Source: Brachionus manjavacas (lineage: Eukaryota; Rotifera; Eurotatoria; Ploima; Brachionidae). From it: DNA of 64,000 bases. Numbering within the stretch: position 1 is the stretch's first letter; each line of letters starts with the position of its first letter. The notes beneath the pieces were generated by a model. That model saw nothing but the letters and a program-made list of their open reading frames with translations. It was not told where the DNA came from and did not search any database. The translations under genes were made by a program, and so were the position numbers. The stretch spans positions 1,240,001 through 1,304,000 of the forward strand of contig JAHQIY010000004.1 of the NCBI GenBank assembly GCA_019054805.1, written 5' to 3'. Below, one piece after another: positions 21,666 through 33,124 of the stretch.

Positions 21666-22655
21666 TTAATAGTGGAGTATGTTAAGGATCGGTTCTTGGA
21701 CCTATCCTTTTTATTATTAATACAAATGATTTAACCGAATAAAATGTTTCAATGAACTTTTTTGCAGACAAAACTAAAGTTGGAACTATTTTAGATGATA
21801 TGAGTAAAGTTGAAATATCAATAGATGAATTAAATATAATTTTTAAATGGACATGTGATCGGCTGATTATTTTGAACTAAGAAAAATGTAAAGTTCCGCA
21901 TATTTGTGACACGAACCCTTTAAATGAATATAGTATTAATGGAAAACCTGTTGAAAAAACAAATTTGAAGAAGGATTTAGGTGTTTTTATATCTAATGAT
22001 TTAAAACGGTCAGTTCAAATCAATTCAGCTGTAGGCAAAGCAAATCAAGTTTTGGGCTTGATTTTAAGAACTTTTAAATTTCCAATGGAAGACTCTATTT
22101 GTAAATTAAAAAAAGCCTTTGTACGTCCTTATCTTGAGTCTGTTGTAGTCCTATGGAGACCACACTGGAAAAAAGAAATAAATGCGATTGAATCAGAACA
22201 AAGACGAGCTACAAAGCTTTTACCAAGTATTAATCGGTTAGAATACACGGATAGATTAAAAAAGCTAAACTTAACAACATTAGAAACTAGAAGATTACGT
22301 GGCGATCTTTTTGTTCGAAATTGTCAAAGGTTTTGATGAAGTGAATCGGTTCAATAAAGTTTTGTTTAAGAATATGGAGTTAGATTCAACAGCACTACAA
22401 TTGAGATCACATGAAAGTAGAAAGACAACTGGTTAAAAATTGCGATCAACGTGACAACTTTTTTATAAACAGAGTATCAACATTTTGGTCTACCAAGAGA
22501 TGTTGTAAATTCAAAAGATATTATTAGCTTTAAAAAAAAAATTGACAAACTTAATTAAGAAAGCTATTACAGTGAATTCGCGGCAGTGAGCTTTATACCT
22601 CACTTCATGTGGTTAACTCGCATCATAGCTTTTTTATTATTATTATTATTATTAT
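21666..22655 (+). pseudogene. LINE ORF2 3' part with reverse transcriptase remnant
   Basis: Frames read GSVLGPILFIINTNDLTE, NFFADKTKVGTILDDM (catalytic FADD changed to FADK), then a longer open stretch at 21,965–22,336 with KDLGVFISNDLKRSVQIN, FVRPYLESVVVLWRPHWKK and LNLTTLETRRLRGDLF. This is a CR1/jockey-like RT and its C-terminal region; the family differs from the LINEs at 5.4, 42.5 and 46 kb. Stops occur near 21,680, 21,740 and 21,880. The copy ends in a TTA/ATT microsatellite at 22,629–22,655, a usual LINE tail. Confidence 0.75.
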
Positions 22656-24430
22656 ATTGTTTGATTTCAAAATTAAATTTATTTAAAAAATTTTAAATAA
22701 TTGGAAAAATTCCTATTCAAATGACCTGATTATTTTTCTTTCATTTAATTCACAAGGTAGTCGATTGTTTTTCTTAATTCGTTTAGATTCGGTACAGTCT
22801 GATTCATGAGCACAAGAGTACAATTGTCTTACTTTATTAAGCTTTAAATAAAAATTTTAAATAAAAATTTCTTAGTTTTTTTCTTTAAAAACAAACTTGT
22901 CCAATTGAGATCTGAATTGGATCATAAAAAACAGTCCATAGTACACTTTCTGTACAAGGTGGTGTAGTCAAAGAACCCAAATATGTCCAGTACTTTGAAA
23001 TATTATCTAAAATAAAAAAGACTAATTAAAGGAGGAATTTTTTTTATAAAATGTGACATTTTTTAAAAAAGACAAAATCTCGAATCAATTAAAATCATTT
23101 TTTTTGTCTCCTGTTGTTGTAAGCTTGACTTGAGAAAAAATATTTTCAAAAAAATTTTATATTTGACTTAACTAAAAGTTAATGACTTTGGAAAAACAGT
23201 GGTTATAGTCTAGCATAAAGCCTAGACGTAATCCCTTTTACTCATTTAAAGGGTTACATCAAACTAATCAAAATCAGAGAGAAGGTGGGTTGTGGGTTTT
23301 TTAATTCTAAAAGAAATAAACACTAATGAAGTAAATCAAATTCATATAAGTTCTAAAATTCTGTTCGGTTTTTGATAATTTTTCTAACATAAAAATTATC
23401 ATAAAGGTCTAGTACAAAATGTGACCACTACTAAGTTGTGTGATCAGGACTGATCAACTATAACATGAACAGTAAAAATGTGGTCAAAAAAATTTTGATT
23501 AAAACAATAGTCACATAATTTAAAAATTATGCGGAATTAAATTTTTTTTCAAGTTTTAAAACTAACGGGTGTTCAAAAAGAATGGCCGTTTTTTTTTAAA
23601 TTGAAAAAAAGCATGTTGCTCCAATCAAAGGACCAAAGGACTTAAAGATTTTATACAGATGTAACTAATGTAAAAAAAAAATTATTAGCTAACTTTAATG
23701 CTACTTATTTTCAGAATAAAGCCAATGACATTGACTTTGCCATTACACAGAAATTTCCCCGGCAAAATGCTTTTTTGAAAATTTACTTTTGTTTATCATC
23801 TTATAGATAATTTGACAATGATTTTGAATATATATAATTTTTTTTGATATAATGACCCATTCAAAAGTTATAATAAAAAAACACCAAATATTGTCATTTT
23901 TTTATGCTAAAAATTCAAGTGTTTTCACATTTTTGATCATAACTTTAGAATAGAATAAGCTAAGAACGTCAATTTTTTTACTTGAAAACTCAATTGCCTA
24001 AGAATTAATAAAACATGCGAAAAAAGCCTTAATTAAATCAAAACATTTCTATTTTTTCTATAAATTTATAGTATTGTTTTGCTTCTATCGAAATTTAATT
24101 TAAATGATGACTTAAGACTTAAGACCAGAAACACACTCTCTTGCTTATCAGAAATTGGATTTGTGTTGGTCAAACTCGAGTGTGTGGTGACACAATGTTC
24201 TCAAAAAGCAATCCAGTCTAAATTTATGATTTTAAAGTTTCTATTAAAATGCTATTTTGTTAACATTATTTAATAAATTTTTTTTATTTAATTTTCTTTT
24301 TAATCTAAATTAGTTGCATTTTACCCCAATACTATTTAAATCGACTTCATTATTTAACACAACTAAAAGAAATTTGGAAAAAAGAATTTATTAATTTTTT
24401 TGGTTTACTTAAAATTCTCTACGATTCGAG
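22656..24430. other. AT-rich intergenic or intronic DNA
   Basis: I searched the minus strand here for the missing C-terminal carbonic anhydrase exon ([10 protein letters not shown] region) and found none. A 64-codon + strand frame at 24,079–24,273 has no recognisable features. Confidence 0.45.
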
Positions 24431-24436
24431 ATTTTT

Positions 24437-24707
24437 CGCGGCGGTGAAGTCTGGAGCAAAAAAATTTTTAAAATTATAAAACAAGTCGAAAATTTAAAAA
24501 ATTTTTAGCTAAAAAAAGTTTCATTATGTATGAAAAAAAGTCAAAAAAATATTCGATCTATTTTCTTAATAAAAAAATTCATTTATTTTATTGCTTTTGT
24601 TAACAAATATTTTTTAAAAAGTTTTACAGTATTTTTTAAATAATTGTCAATAAATGAAATAAACTGGGATTATTTCTACAGTTTTTGCTCCAAACTTCAC
24701 CGCCGCG
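24437..24707. mobile_element. 271-bp MITE with GC-rich ends
   Basis: Ends CGCGGCGGTGAAGTCTGGAG and, inverted at the right, CTCCAAACTTCACCGCCGCG. They are flanked by a perfect 6-bp duplication ATTTTT (24431–24436 and 24708–24713). The GC-rich termini contrast with an AT-rich core. It sits immediately downstream of the last visible carbonic anhydrase exon. Confidence 0.8.
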
Positions 24708-24735
24708 ATTTTTCTTATCTAAAATTTTTTAAAAC

Positions 24736-25389
24736 CTGGAAAAAATTTTATTAATTCAATGGGTCTTGACACAAAAGTGGACTTATTTGCTAGTCTCACA
24801 TTGTCAATGGCAGCGGTTATCTTGCTGAATTCATTATTTTCTGCTCCAACCTGTTCCAAAAAATAAATAAAACTGTAAGAATTTAAAGCATTTGAAAAAA
24901 TACTATGATAAAGACAGCAAAAACAGCCAAGCCATCATGATTGTTTGACTGTGCAGCTGTTTCGAAAGTGGAGAATTTTGAATCGTTCCAGAAGACGAAA
25001 TGTAACTCGCCAGCAAATGAGCCTCCATCAACAAAATGCTCCGAACCCGATGATTCATTTAAGCCCCAATGCATGTGAAACTGAGCGAATTTGTAAGAAT
25101 TGGGCAAGAGACCGCCCGAGACTGAGGATGTGTCACTGGCGGCACTAACCACAAAAGTGTGACCATTGTTTTTTAGCTCAATAAAACAGTTTAGATCAAA
25201 ATTTAGCTCAAATAGATTGATTTTTAGACTTTCGTCATACTCGCTCAAGCTGCTTTTTATGTCAATGGGTGATTGGTTTCGACCATCGGCACTGGGGTAG
25301 TTAGCAGCCCATGAATTAGTGTCTGAATAGTCCCATTCATGCGAATTTGCATCAGGCTTAATCTTGAAACTTGAATTGCTGCAACCCAT
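24736..25389 (-). CDS. Alpha-carbonic anhydrase, 5' two exons (C-terminus not found)
   Basis: Exon 1 (24904–25389, 162 codons) joins exon 2 (24736–24850) across a 53-bp intron. Alpha-CA motifs in order are HEWDY (res 17–21), RNQSPIDI (37–44), NNGHTF with the proton-shuttle His77, FHMHWG with zinc ligands His105 and His107, GSEH (115–118), ELHFVFWN with the third ligand His130, and GLAVFAVF. The enzyme hydrates CO2 to bicarbonate. Exon 2 reads VGAENNEFSKITAAIDNVRL and ends near IELIKFFP at a weak GTTTTA donor. The last ~60–80 residues, including the SLTTPPC substrate pocket, were not found; the MITE lies there. The protein starts MGCSNSSF: no signal peptide, but Gly2 and Cys3 fit an N-myristoylation plus palmitoylation motif. 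Confidence 0.88.
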
Positions 25390-25956
25390 TTTTTAAAAAA
25401 TTATTATGACAAATTTAAAAAAAAAAAGTAAATTGTATATTGTAGAATGCTTTTAATCAGCATGCAACGAATAAATGAATCAAATATTGATAATTATAAG
25501 GTTTTCATGATATGGATGCATATCATGTTTGATCCTATCATAAAGCTCAACTTTTTTCCACAGTAATTTTTTTTAATTAAAGAAAAAATAAGGAAAACAA
25601 GCTAAATTTATTTAATAATTGTGGTTGATGGAAACGAAAATTTTCAATTACGAAATTTTTTTAGATTTTTAGATTGCTTGTATTCTCATTTGTTTTAGGA
25701 ATCAAATAATGTAATGAAAATTTATTTTATTTTTAACTGCCAAGTCTTTTTCTGCTAAATACTTTGCGAATTAACTTTATTGTTATTTTTTTTAATTTTT
25801 ATTTTTAGCTTACTTATAAAATCAAATAAAATTAAAAATCAAGTTTTCCATTATTTTTTGGTACTTTTTTGTTTGAAAAAGAAAATGCTTTTAGTTATTT
25901 AATAAATTGGAAATTTATTTTTAATAAATAATTTTTTAATGGACATTATTTCTTCA
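25390..25956. promoter_or_regulatory. 5' flank of the carbonic anhydrase gene
   Basis: AT-rich sequence upstream of the minus-strand ATG. I see no specific promoter element that I would defend. Confidence 0.25.
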
Positions 25957-26636
25957 GCTAGTAAATTTTTTATTTCTGCTAGCAAAATTTTATGATAGCT
26001 AACATAATGATAGTAATTATTTTATTCTGCTGGCAAATTTTTTTGTCACCTGCTTGTAAAATTATGTTTATGACAGAAAAAATAAATATAAAATATTTTG
26101 ATAAAATTTTTTTCATATTAAGTTTGAAAAGAAGAAAAAAGAAATTAAGCTTAGTACCGACAAAAAAAATTAAAATTTCAAATTTCAAATGTAAATATCA
26201 AATTTAATTTTTCACTGTATTTTTGATTATCTGAAAGAATTATTTTCTGTATTTCTTTTTTTAGTTGTAGAACCACGAGGTCTGCCACGGAGTTTAGGAC
26301 CATTTGAAGATTTTTGTGCATCAGCTTGATAATTTTGATCAATATTTAAATCATTCGGTTCATCTAATTGTAGAGGATTTGATAAGTTTTCACTATTTAT
26401 AACATTGGATAAATCGTAATACTCTTGAAACGAATTTTCCAAAGGAGTAGCTTGTTGCTGTTGCTATCAAATTGTCGATTAATATTAACTGGTTTTTCTC
26501 TTTTATTTATTGTCAAAATTAGCTAGCAGGTATTAATTTTTTAGAAGCATAAAAAAAATTTAGTTATCATTAATTAATTTTTTTTACTAGCAGTTGTAAA
26601 AAAAAATTTGCAAGTAGAAGAAAAAAATTTACTAGC
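25957..26636. mobile_element. TIR element with GCTAGTAAATTT-type ends (680 bp)
   Basis: The left end GCTAGTAAATTTTTTATTTC and the inverted right end share an array of GCTAGTAAATTT, GCTAGCAAAATTT and GCAAGTAG words spread over about 70 bp on each side. The centre encodes an AT-hook protein on the minus strand. The organisation parallels the element at 35.3 kb. No clear target duplication remains. Confidence 0.6.
26227..26463 (-). CDS. AT-hook protein C-terminal exon in the 26-kb TIR element
   Basis: A possible acceptor (TTGATAG at about 26,464–26,470) opens a frame QQQQATPLENSF, then an acidic, Asn-rich stretch, and a canonical AT-hook KLRGRPRGSTTKKR near the end, stop at 26,227–26,229; about 78 residues. 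AT-hooks bind the minor groove of AT-rich DNA. In the 35.6-kb element an equivalent AT-hook tail follows a SWIM zinc finger; here no SWIM finger is visible upstream. Likely a remnant or a spliced last exon. Confidence 0.5.
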   Translation of the reverse strand, partial: QQQQATPLENSFQEYYDLSNVINSENLSNPLQLDEPNDLNIDQNYQADAQKSSNGPKLRGRPRGSTTKKRNTENNSFR

Positions 26637-27781
26637 AGAAAGAAAGAGGTCTCTTTTTTAATTATTGAAAAAATTTCCAAAAATTTAAATCAATGATTAT
26701 AAATATTCAAAAAAAAATAAAAAGTGTTTTTATAAAAAAATTGACTCATAATAAAAAAATATTACAAAAAAATTTTCCATCATTTAAACAAATTTGTTTT
26801 ATAAATTTTACAGAGTATTTAATTTTTGAAAAAAATCATTCAAGTAGATTGAAATTTATTAATTTTTAAAGGTAATTAAAATAGTTTCGATATTGATATT
26901 TAAATAATTTACTGATAGGTTTGAAATTTAATTAACTGATTTTTTACAATATTAGTAATTTCAATACAATATTTTTGATTGCCTGTGAAAAAGAGCCCTA
27001 GGTGACATTATACCTCTGCATTTTTTAGGCATTATACTTTATTCAATTGACCTAATGAATAAAATACAGTCTCCATTAAAATTTTGTCCTATTCTAATTT
27101 ATTAATGAAAAAGGGTCGATAATGAGTAATATATTTTACCCATCTTTCGGCAAAATTATTCTTTGTATTATATTTCTAATAAAAATATCAAATTTGCCAT
27201 TAAACAATTGCTTTTCCTCAAAAAAAGTTTGTATTTTAATTTTTAACGAATATTTTTACAGTACGTTTCTGAACAAAGTTGACAGCCTAGCGCAGCACAT
27301 GCTTTAGAGCTGCGCTAGGTTGCTTAAGCAGCGTTTAAGTTGTCCCGACAAAGCATTTAATGTAATTTTTGGACAATCTGAATGGCGTTTTCGTTCAAGC
27401 GGAAAATTCATTGTGATTCCTTTGAAGTTACGTAATTTTCATATAAATAACAGCAAAAATTTTTTTGAGATTTATTTTCAAAGAATAAAAATCCTTCGTT
27501 GATATTGATAATTTCTTTATCAAAGCATAATTGATTCGATTAAATAATAATGATTTCATTTTAGATAAATCCATCAAATATTTATTTTTTATTCGAAATA
27601 AAATAAAATAAGAAATCAATTTAATTGTTTGTGCTTGATTTACAAAATGTTTTTATTGTTTACTGTTACTGTTACAAAACTGCGAGGTTTCAAATTTTTT
27701 TTTACTTTCAAAAAAAATTATTTTAAATAAATTGCAAGTATGAAAAACTTTGTTTTTATTTTTTTAACGGATGATAGCATT
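26637..27781. other. AT-rich DNA; one GC-rich hairpin
   Basis: Apart from the hairpin at 27,286–27,319, short frames here (60–63 codons) are Lys/Phe/Ile-rich and unrecognised. Confidence 0.4.
27286..27319. repeat. GC-rich perfect hairpin
   Basis: CCTAGCGCAGC pairs perfectly with GCTGCGCTAGG across a 12-base loop. Such a GC-rich 11-bp stem stands out in AT-rich sequence. It could be an RNA structure or the end of an element; there is no direct evidence for either. Confidence 0.45.
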
Positions 27782-28782
27782 AAATCGAGACGAACTTTAA
27801 AAGGTCATATCTCTTTTAATATTTACCAAAATAAAACGAAATTTTGAGAGAATATAGCATATTTATTCTATTTTTTATTTATGCTTTTATCTTTTTTCAA
27901 AAAGTCCATTTCTTCGAATATTATTGAGTCGTTTGGATGCAGAGGCCAAAAGGGACTGAACGAGATTTTGGCCCATATTTCTTGTACAAAGTCGTATTTT
28001 ATTCTATAGTTCATCAGAGTTATTTTTTCTCCAGCAATTCTCGTTCATTTCGGTCAATCAAGTAGTTGACCACTGTATTGGCATGCGCCAAGTCGGACCA
28101 GAACTTATAGTTGCCGTCTGAATGATGCTTTTTAATTTACGGAATGATTCCACGCTTTTTAAAGTCTAAAAAGACAGTTTGGTTGGCTGCAAGTCCATTT
28201 TTTCGTTTAATTGACTCCGAAATACCCCTCTCTAAATGACCAACCAACCAAGAAATTTCTGCTCGAATTTCTTTACTGGGGTATATTTTGAACTTGCTGG
28301 TGTTGCATCAATGTTACTTGAGTAAAATATATTATTTCCATTGGTTTTACCATATTTAGGTTTAGGTTCGGTCAGGGATTTGTATTTTTTTTCTAGGTGT
28401 TACTAACAATTGTTGAAAAAGTTTCAAATGATTTGAAGCTTCTTTAGCTTGTTGTGTTGTACTTTAGTCATTTTTTTCGGTGTTTTACTAGATACTTGTG
28501 GTGAAAAATATTCACTCCGTTTTAGAAATCGGTAAACAGTACTCCTTGAAATTTTTTCTACCATAAAATGCCTTATAGTAAATATCTTTCCAAGTGATCT
28601 TTTTTCGTTAAAATACGCGTACACGCGAGTTCTTGGAGCCTCTTCTTTTGATGATTTTTTTTGGTCATTTTTAATTCAATTTTAAAATAATTTTTTTTAT
28701 CTTTTTTAAAATTAAATTTACAACAACAAATTTACAAAAAAAATTAAAACAGCATTGCAAATGATACTTAAAGTCTCGATTT
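27782..28782 (-). pseudogene. Tc1/mariner-like transposon relic
   Basis: Minus-strand frames give an N-terminal helix-turn-helix region (RSLGKIFTIRHFMVEKISRS, then TVYRFLKRSEYFSP; frame 28,424–28,624) and, after lost sequence, FWSDLAHANTVVNYLIDRNE carrying the second catalytic Asp of the DDE/D core. Possible ends are AAATCGAGAC at 27,782–27,791 and its complement at 28,773–28,782. Several stops and a central deletion make it inactive. The related copy at 19.0–19.5 kb is more decayed. Confidence 0.65.
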
Positions 28783-30780
28783 TAAGTTGTCTGTCGTTAT
28801 AAATTTTGACTTTGAGTTAGTGTAATGACGATACTCAAGATATTAATGGTAGTTCTAATAACTTTCTAGCTCTGTTTTCCATTTTTTATAAAATGATTTT
28901 TTGTAATTAAAGCCAGAATTTAAAAATATTAAACAGTTTTTCGGGTCTAGTCGGTTTGGTAAACTATGGTTCACTTGCTACTGAAACAATTCTTTTGCTC
29001 AGGATTAAAGAACAAATAGTCCAACTATTCTAGGTAAAATTAGTTACCTAATTTGAAATTTTTTCATCTAAAAAAAGCAAAAAAAATAATTAAAAAATTA
29101 GATAGTTAAAAAAATTTTACAAAAAAATTTTAAGTTGGGCGGAGTTTGTAAAATTGCAAAATAGATGAACCAATTTTCCCCAAAGTCATACACTTGAAGT
29201 GTGAAAAATTAACTTTTATTTTCTTTTATTTTGTATTTTTTATCTCTAAAGGCAAAGGTTTAAGTAGAGAGCGTATTTGGGTATTTACGATTGTTGAAAG
29301 GGTAAAAGCAAGTCAACCAGATCAGAGTTTCGTAAATTAGGCATCCTTTTAAAAAGCTTTATTCATTTTGTTTACATAATTTAAAAATTGTTCCCCTCTA
29401 CGTGAACAATGAAATTGAGTGAACCAAAACCTGTGAATTTTTCGCATAAAAGGTGAACTTTGGTTTGTCTAACCGATTAGACTGAATTTCAGCATTTGAA
29501 TACAGATTTTTATCAAAATGAATTTTATTATTAGTTATTTTTAATTGATTTTATCTAATTCAACTTTATTTGTAGTTATTTTTTTCATTCAGAACAATTT
29601 TCAAATAACTTGTACATTTCTTTAACAAAATAAATAGTCGAAACTTATTCCCACCGATTAATAGAAGCAAACTTTTAATCTCACTAGGAACAGTCTCTAG
29701 AATGATAAAGCAAGTTAAGACTAAATAACTGAGTTGATTACTTAGTAAACTTTTAATTCAAAAGATTATAAAAAACGATTTATACCTTACTAACACAAAA
29801 TCAGTTTACTAAGCATTTGCGATTCACCCAAATTTGGCGTAAAATAAAAAAAAAATATTCAGGAATTTTCCAGTTATGTTTTCTGATTAAAAGATTTTCA
29901 TTATACATGGAGGTTTATACAATCAAAAAATTCAAACTTACGCAATTTCTAGGGAGGAAGCTGATCAAAATGGTGGTATAAAAATAATTTTCTTTATTGA
30001 CTAATTTTCTTTATTGACTATTTTGTTTCCATTACATAACCCTAAATTTTAAAAAACTATATTATTAATAAATTTTTTTTGCTTATTTAATAAAATTTTC
30101 AGGATTAGTCATTGGGGAGAAATATCCTAATTTTGATACCCTGATAAATTTTTACATTTATAATATTTGAACTGCTTTAATATTATTTTTTTTATGTAAA
30201 TACTAATTTAATTCATCTAAATTTATCTAAATTTTTAAAAGGATCAAAAGAACATCCTTTTAATGCAAAAGCATTTTATTTTCAAAAAAAGCTTTTAAAC
30301 AATCACAGTTTTTTGTTTTCACTTTCAATGGATGCTTAAAGGCCAAGTTCATTAAAAAAAAACGTGCAATTACTTTTGTTAGGAGAAAAGAAAGAAAGCA
30401 AGCGCAAAAAATAATGGCATGTTTAATGTAATCATAGTGAATGAATCGTCCGAATTTTTAAAAATTACATAAATTTTGATTGGTTGAAATTTGGAATGAA
30501 AGATTTTTGTTAAAAAGCCAAATTTTTTTATTCAAAAAAAGGAGCGTATAAAAAATGAAAAATAAATTAAATTGTCTTTGTATTGTTAATAAATTTTCTT
30601 TCCAATAAAAGGTTTTTCATTTTTCTTATTATAAAATTTATCCAAAAGCCAATGATCTCAAACACATTCCACGCTAACTCCTCCAGCTGTTTATTCAAAC
30701 AAGATTTAAAATGTTGAAGAAAACTGCAACTGGCCAGCGTCTTGTTTTAGTCCTAACCGAATAATAAACGAGCCATATTT
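28783..30780. other. AT-rich intergenic DNA
   Basis: No gene, RNA gene or repeat with recognisable ends identified over about 2 kb. Confidence 0.45.
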
Positions 30781-31861
30781 TCAACACAATCAACGTCGAC
30801 TTTTGTCTTATTTTAAGTATCAATTACATTTTGTAACTTTCTTTCATGCTCATGAATCGAAAAAACATTACTGTACTAATAAAAGTTGTCTTCTTTTTTA
30901 ACAAATTCTCTACCAAAGTATAACTTGAAAAAAAATTGTCAGCTGTAACACAGTATCCTTTATTTTTGTAGGGTTCAATAAGTTTTTCGACAATAAATTC
31001 ACCTTGTAGTTTGTCATTTGGTCTATCACTCTCTTTGCCTAAGTAAGGAAACCCATTTAAGATGTATTTTGTCTCAACGTCTACCAACATCCAAGTCTTA
31101 ATCCCAAATTTTTCAGGCTTATTCGGAAAATACTGAATAAAAGAACACCGATTTTTGCTTGGTGACAATTTTTAATCAACCGTCAGTTGTAACCTGGTCT
31201 AAAGCAAGCATGGGAATTTTCTATAAACCTATCCCATATTTGGCAAGCCATGCAAAACTTATCGGTTTCAAAACGTTCTGAACGAGCTGATTCAATGTCA
31301 AATCGAATATTTTACATAACATGAAAAAGCTTTTCTCTTGACATAAATTTTCCAATCATACTGACTCCATAAAGTTTTGACCAAATTGCTTTGATAGGCA
31401 ATTTGGTCAAAACATTTGAGCATAATACATCTCTTGCATAATATGTCTTCTTTTCTAAACGAAAGATTAGGATCCACATCCTTCGAGTGACAATTGGTTC
31501 AGTTGAGTATTAAATTTAGCATTGATATATCAAAAATCATAAAAAATGCAGCCAGTTTTGACTCATATATTAGACATGTAGCGTGACTTGTTGGACCAAC
31601 GTCTCTTCTCCGTCATTCAATCGTACCAATATCGTTCCATTTTTCGAAGTTTTATCAATATTAGTTTATTGTTCTTCAGGTTCTTTATTATCTGAGCCTT
31701 CAACTGAGTCATTTTCAGAGAAAGGTTGTTTTATTATCTCCATTTCTTCTTCAAAATAAAAATCATCATTATTTATTACCATTTTCATCAGACTTCTAAT
31801 TGGATTTCATCCGCATTTCTAAGATGTTCAAGAGCTTTTAATGCTGCTTTTCTTTGTGACA
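30781..31861 (-). pseudogene. piggyBac-like transposase relic
   Basis: The best frame (30,824–31,168) reads RCSFIQYFPNKPEKFGIKTW, MLVDVETKYILNG and GYCVTADNFFSSYTLV, matching the GRCSxxQYxPxKPxKxGIKxW and VTxDNFF blocks of the piggyBac DDD transposase, with two of the catalytic Asp positions present. Upstream frames give MSREKLFHVM and SERFETDKF, typical of the region before the first Asp. An ATG near 31,861 (MSQRKAALKALEHLRNADEI) may be the original start. Multiple frameshifts and stops show it is dead. TTAA-bounded termini were not identified. Confidence 0.75.
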
Positions 31862-31944
31862 TGATTTCAAAAATTTATTTTTAATGTCATTAAATAATTG
31901 ATATTAAGAAGTGTTTGAAGTAATAAGCATAATTAGCCGTTTCT

Positions 31945-32193
31945 TTAGTTTATTTTACAAAAAAAAGACAATATTAATTGAGGCTCCAAAAAACCCTCTC
32001 CGGATATAACGAACGAATACGCTGATTCTTTCGTTGGCTTCGGTACACCATTTTCGATGTGATTTAAATCACGTTCCACTTTATCTTGTGACGGGTTTTC
32101 AATAAAGGTTGGCGCGAGTTTGTTTTCGATAAAATCTAGTGATTGGTTCATCAAAAATTTTTGAAATTTTATACATATATACATTAAACCCAA
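31945..32193 (-). CDS. Unrecognised ORF (79–82 aa)
   Basis: The first ATG (MYICIKFQKFLMNQSLDFIE) lies at 32,184. The frame continues through APTFIENPSQDKVERDLNHI and ESAYSFVISGEGFLEPQLIL to a stop at 31,945. The composition is more coding-like than its surroundings, but I recognise no domain. It lies just upstream of the piggyBac relic on the same strand and might be a captured or host exon. Confidence 0.2.
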   Translation of the reverse strand: MGLMYICIKFQKFLMNQSLDFIENKLAPTFIENPSQDKVERDLNHIENGVPKPTKESAYSFVISGEGFLEPQLILSFFCKIN

Positions 32194-32359
32194 CGATTAC
32201 ATTAAGGGTGTATTGAAAATGTAGAATGCGCGATTTGAAATTATTTTACTAGATGAGAATTTTTAATAAAACCTTAACATCTACTATTATAAATTTGCTA
32301 ATAAAGCTTTTAACCCTCCAGTTAATTTTTTTCAATTCAATTTTGATACAATTGAAATT

Positions 32360-33124
32360 AGTTCAACACCAACAAAACCATTCATAAACTCAAATAAACG
32401 GGCAAATTTAATTAGCCAACATTAAATTATCAACGGTATATTTTGTCAACAAATAAAATATCAACAGATAAATTTTTCAACAATTTTTTTTATCAATAGT
32501 ATAATTTATCAACAAAAAAAAATAAAAATTAAAGAGTACAAATTGTTAACTAATAATTAATTGAAAAGATCAATAGAGTATTAATTATCAACTTATTAAG
32601 ATTTGAATATTGCAAGTTGATTCTAATTTTTGCATTTTACCCGGCTTCCTTTTGATAATGATAAAGGTTTTATATTCCAGAATAAGTGTGAAATTGTTTG
32701 AAATGTCCCGAAAACTTCAAGTTTTCTCAATGTGATATGCGAGCTCATTATATGAATGTTTAAAAAATAAAAATTTACAGAATTTTCTTCAAGCCCCTTA
32801 GATCATATCCGGGAATATAAAACTGTAAAATATTACATTAAAATTTAATTTTTTTATTTCGTTAAATTATCTTTTTTATTTTTTTCAAATTTTTTTGTTT
32901 ACAAATTGTATTTTTTTTTTAATAAAATTGTTGACAAAATATTCTTTGGATCTTTTATTCATTTGATAAATTGATTTTTATAATTAAAATTGATAATTTA
33001 TTTGTTGACAAAATATATTCGGCCAAATAAACGCCCTGCTAAGAATACCGAAGAAACCGTTGATGATGATGATGATAATGATGATGCTGAACTCACCCAA
33101 TTGTCTAAAACGCTAAAATATTAA
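32360..33124 (+). pseudogene. Last exon of an unrecognised gene, split by a MULE-like insertion
   Basis: Left part (to 32,400) reads SSTPTKPFINSNKR after a possible GAAATTAG acceptor. Right part (from 33,034) resumes in the same frame, PAKNTEETVDDDDDNDDAEL, then TQLSKTLKY and stop at 33,122–33,124. Removing 32,401–33,023 plus one copy of the 10-bp duplication restores a continuous frame, so the element landed in coding sequence. The acidic Asp-rich C-terminus is not diagnostic of any family. As it stands, the allele would be disrupted unless the insert is spliced out. Confidence 0.5.
32401..33023. mobile_element. MULE-like non-autonomous element (623 bp) with 10-bp target duplication
   Basis: The duplication CAAATAAACG occurs exactly at 32391–32400 and 33024–33033. 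Both ends contain ATATTTTGTCAACAAATAAA followed by TATCAA words; the left end starts GGCAAATTTAATTAG, the right (inverted) GCCGAATATATTTTG. A 9–11-bp duplication with motif-rich long inverted ends is characteristic of Mutator-like elements. No ORF inside. Confidence 0.8.

Noticed and set aside
24945-25148. 67-codon + strand frame inside the carbonic anhydrase exon
   Set aside because: Antisense shadow of a clearly conserved coding exon.
25979-26207. Opposing 69–71-codon ORFs
   Set aside because: They lie in the motif-array terminus of the 26-kb TIR element and are low-complexity.
32312-32330. TTAACCCT as a piggyBac end
   Set aside because: Orientation is wrong for a right terminus of the 30.8–31.9-kb relic, and no matching left end was found.
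33058-33090. (GAT)n as a simple microsatellite
   Set aside because: It lies in an open frame encoding an acidic C-terminus and is imperfect, so it is better read as coding.
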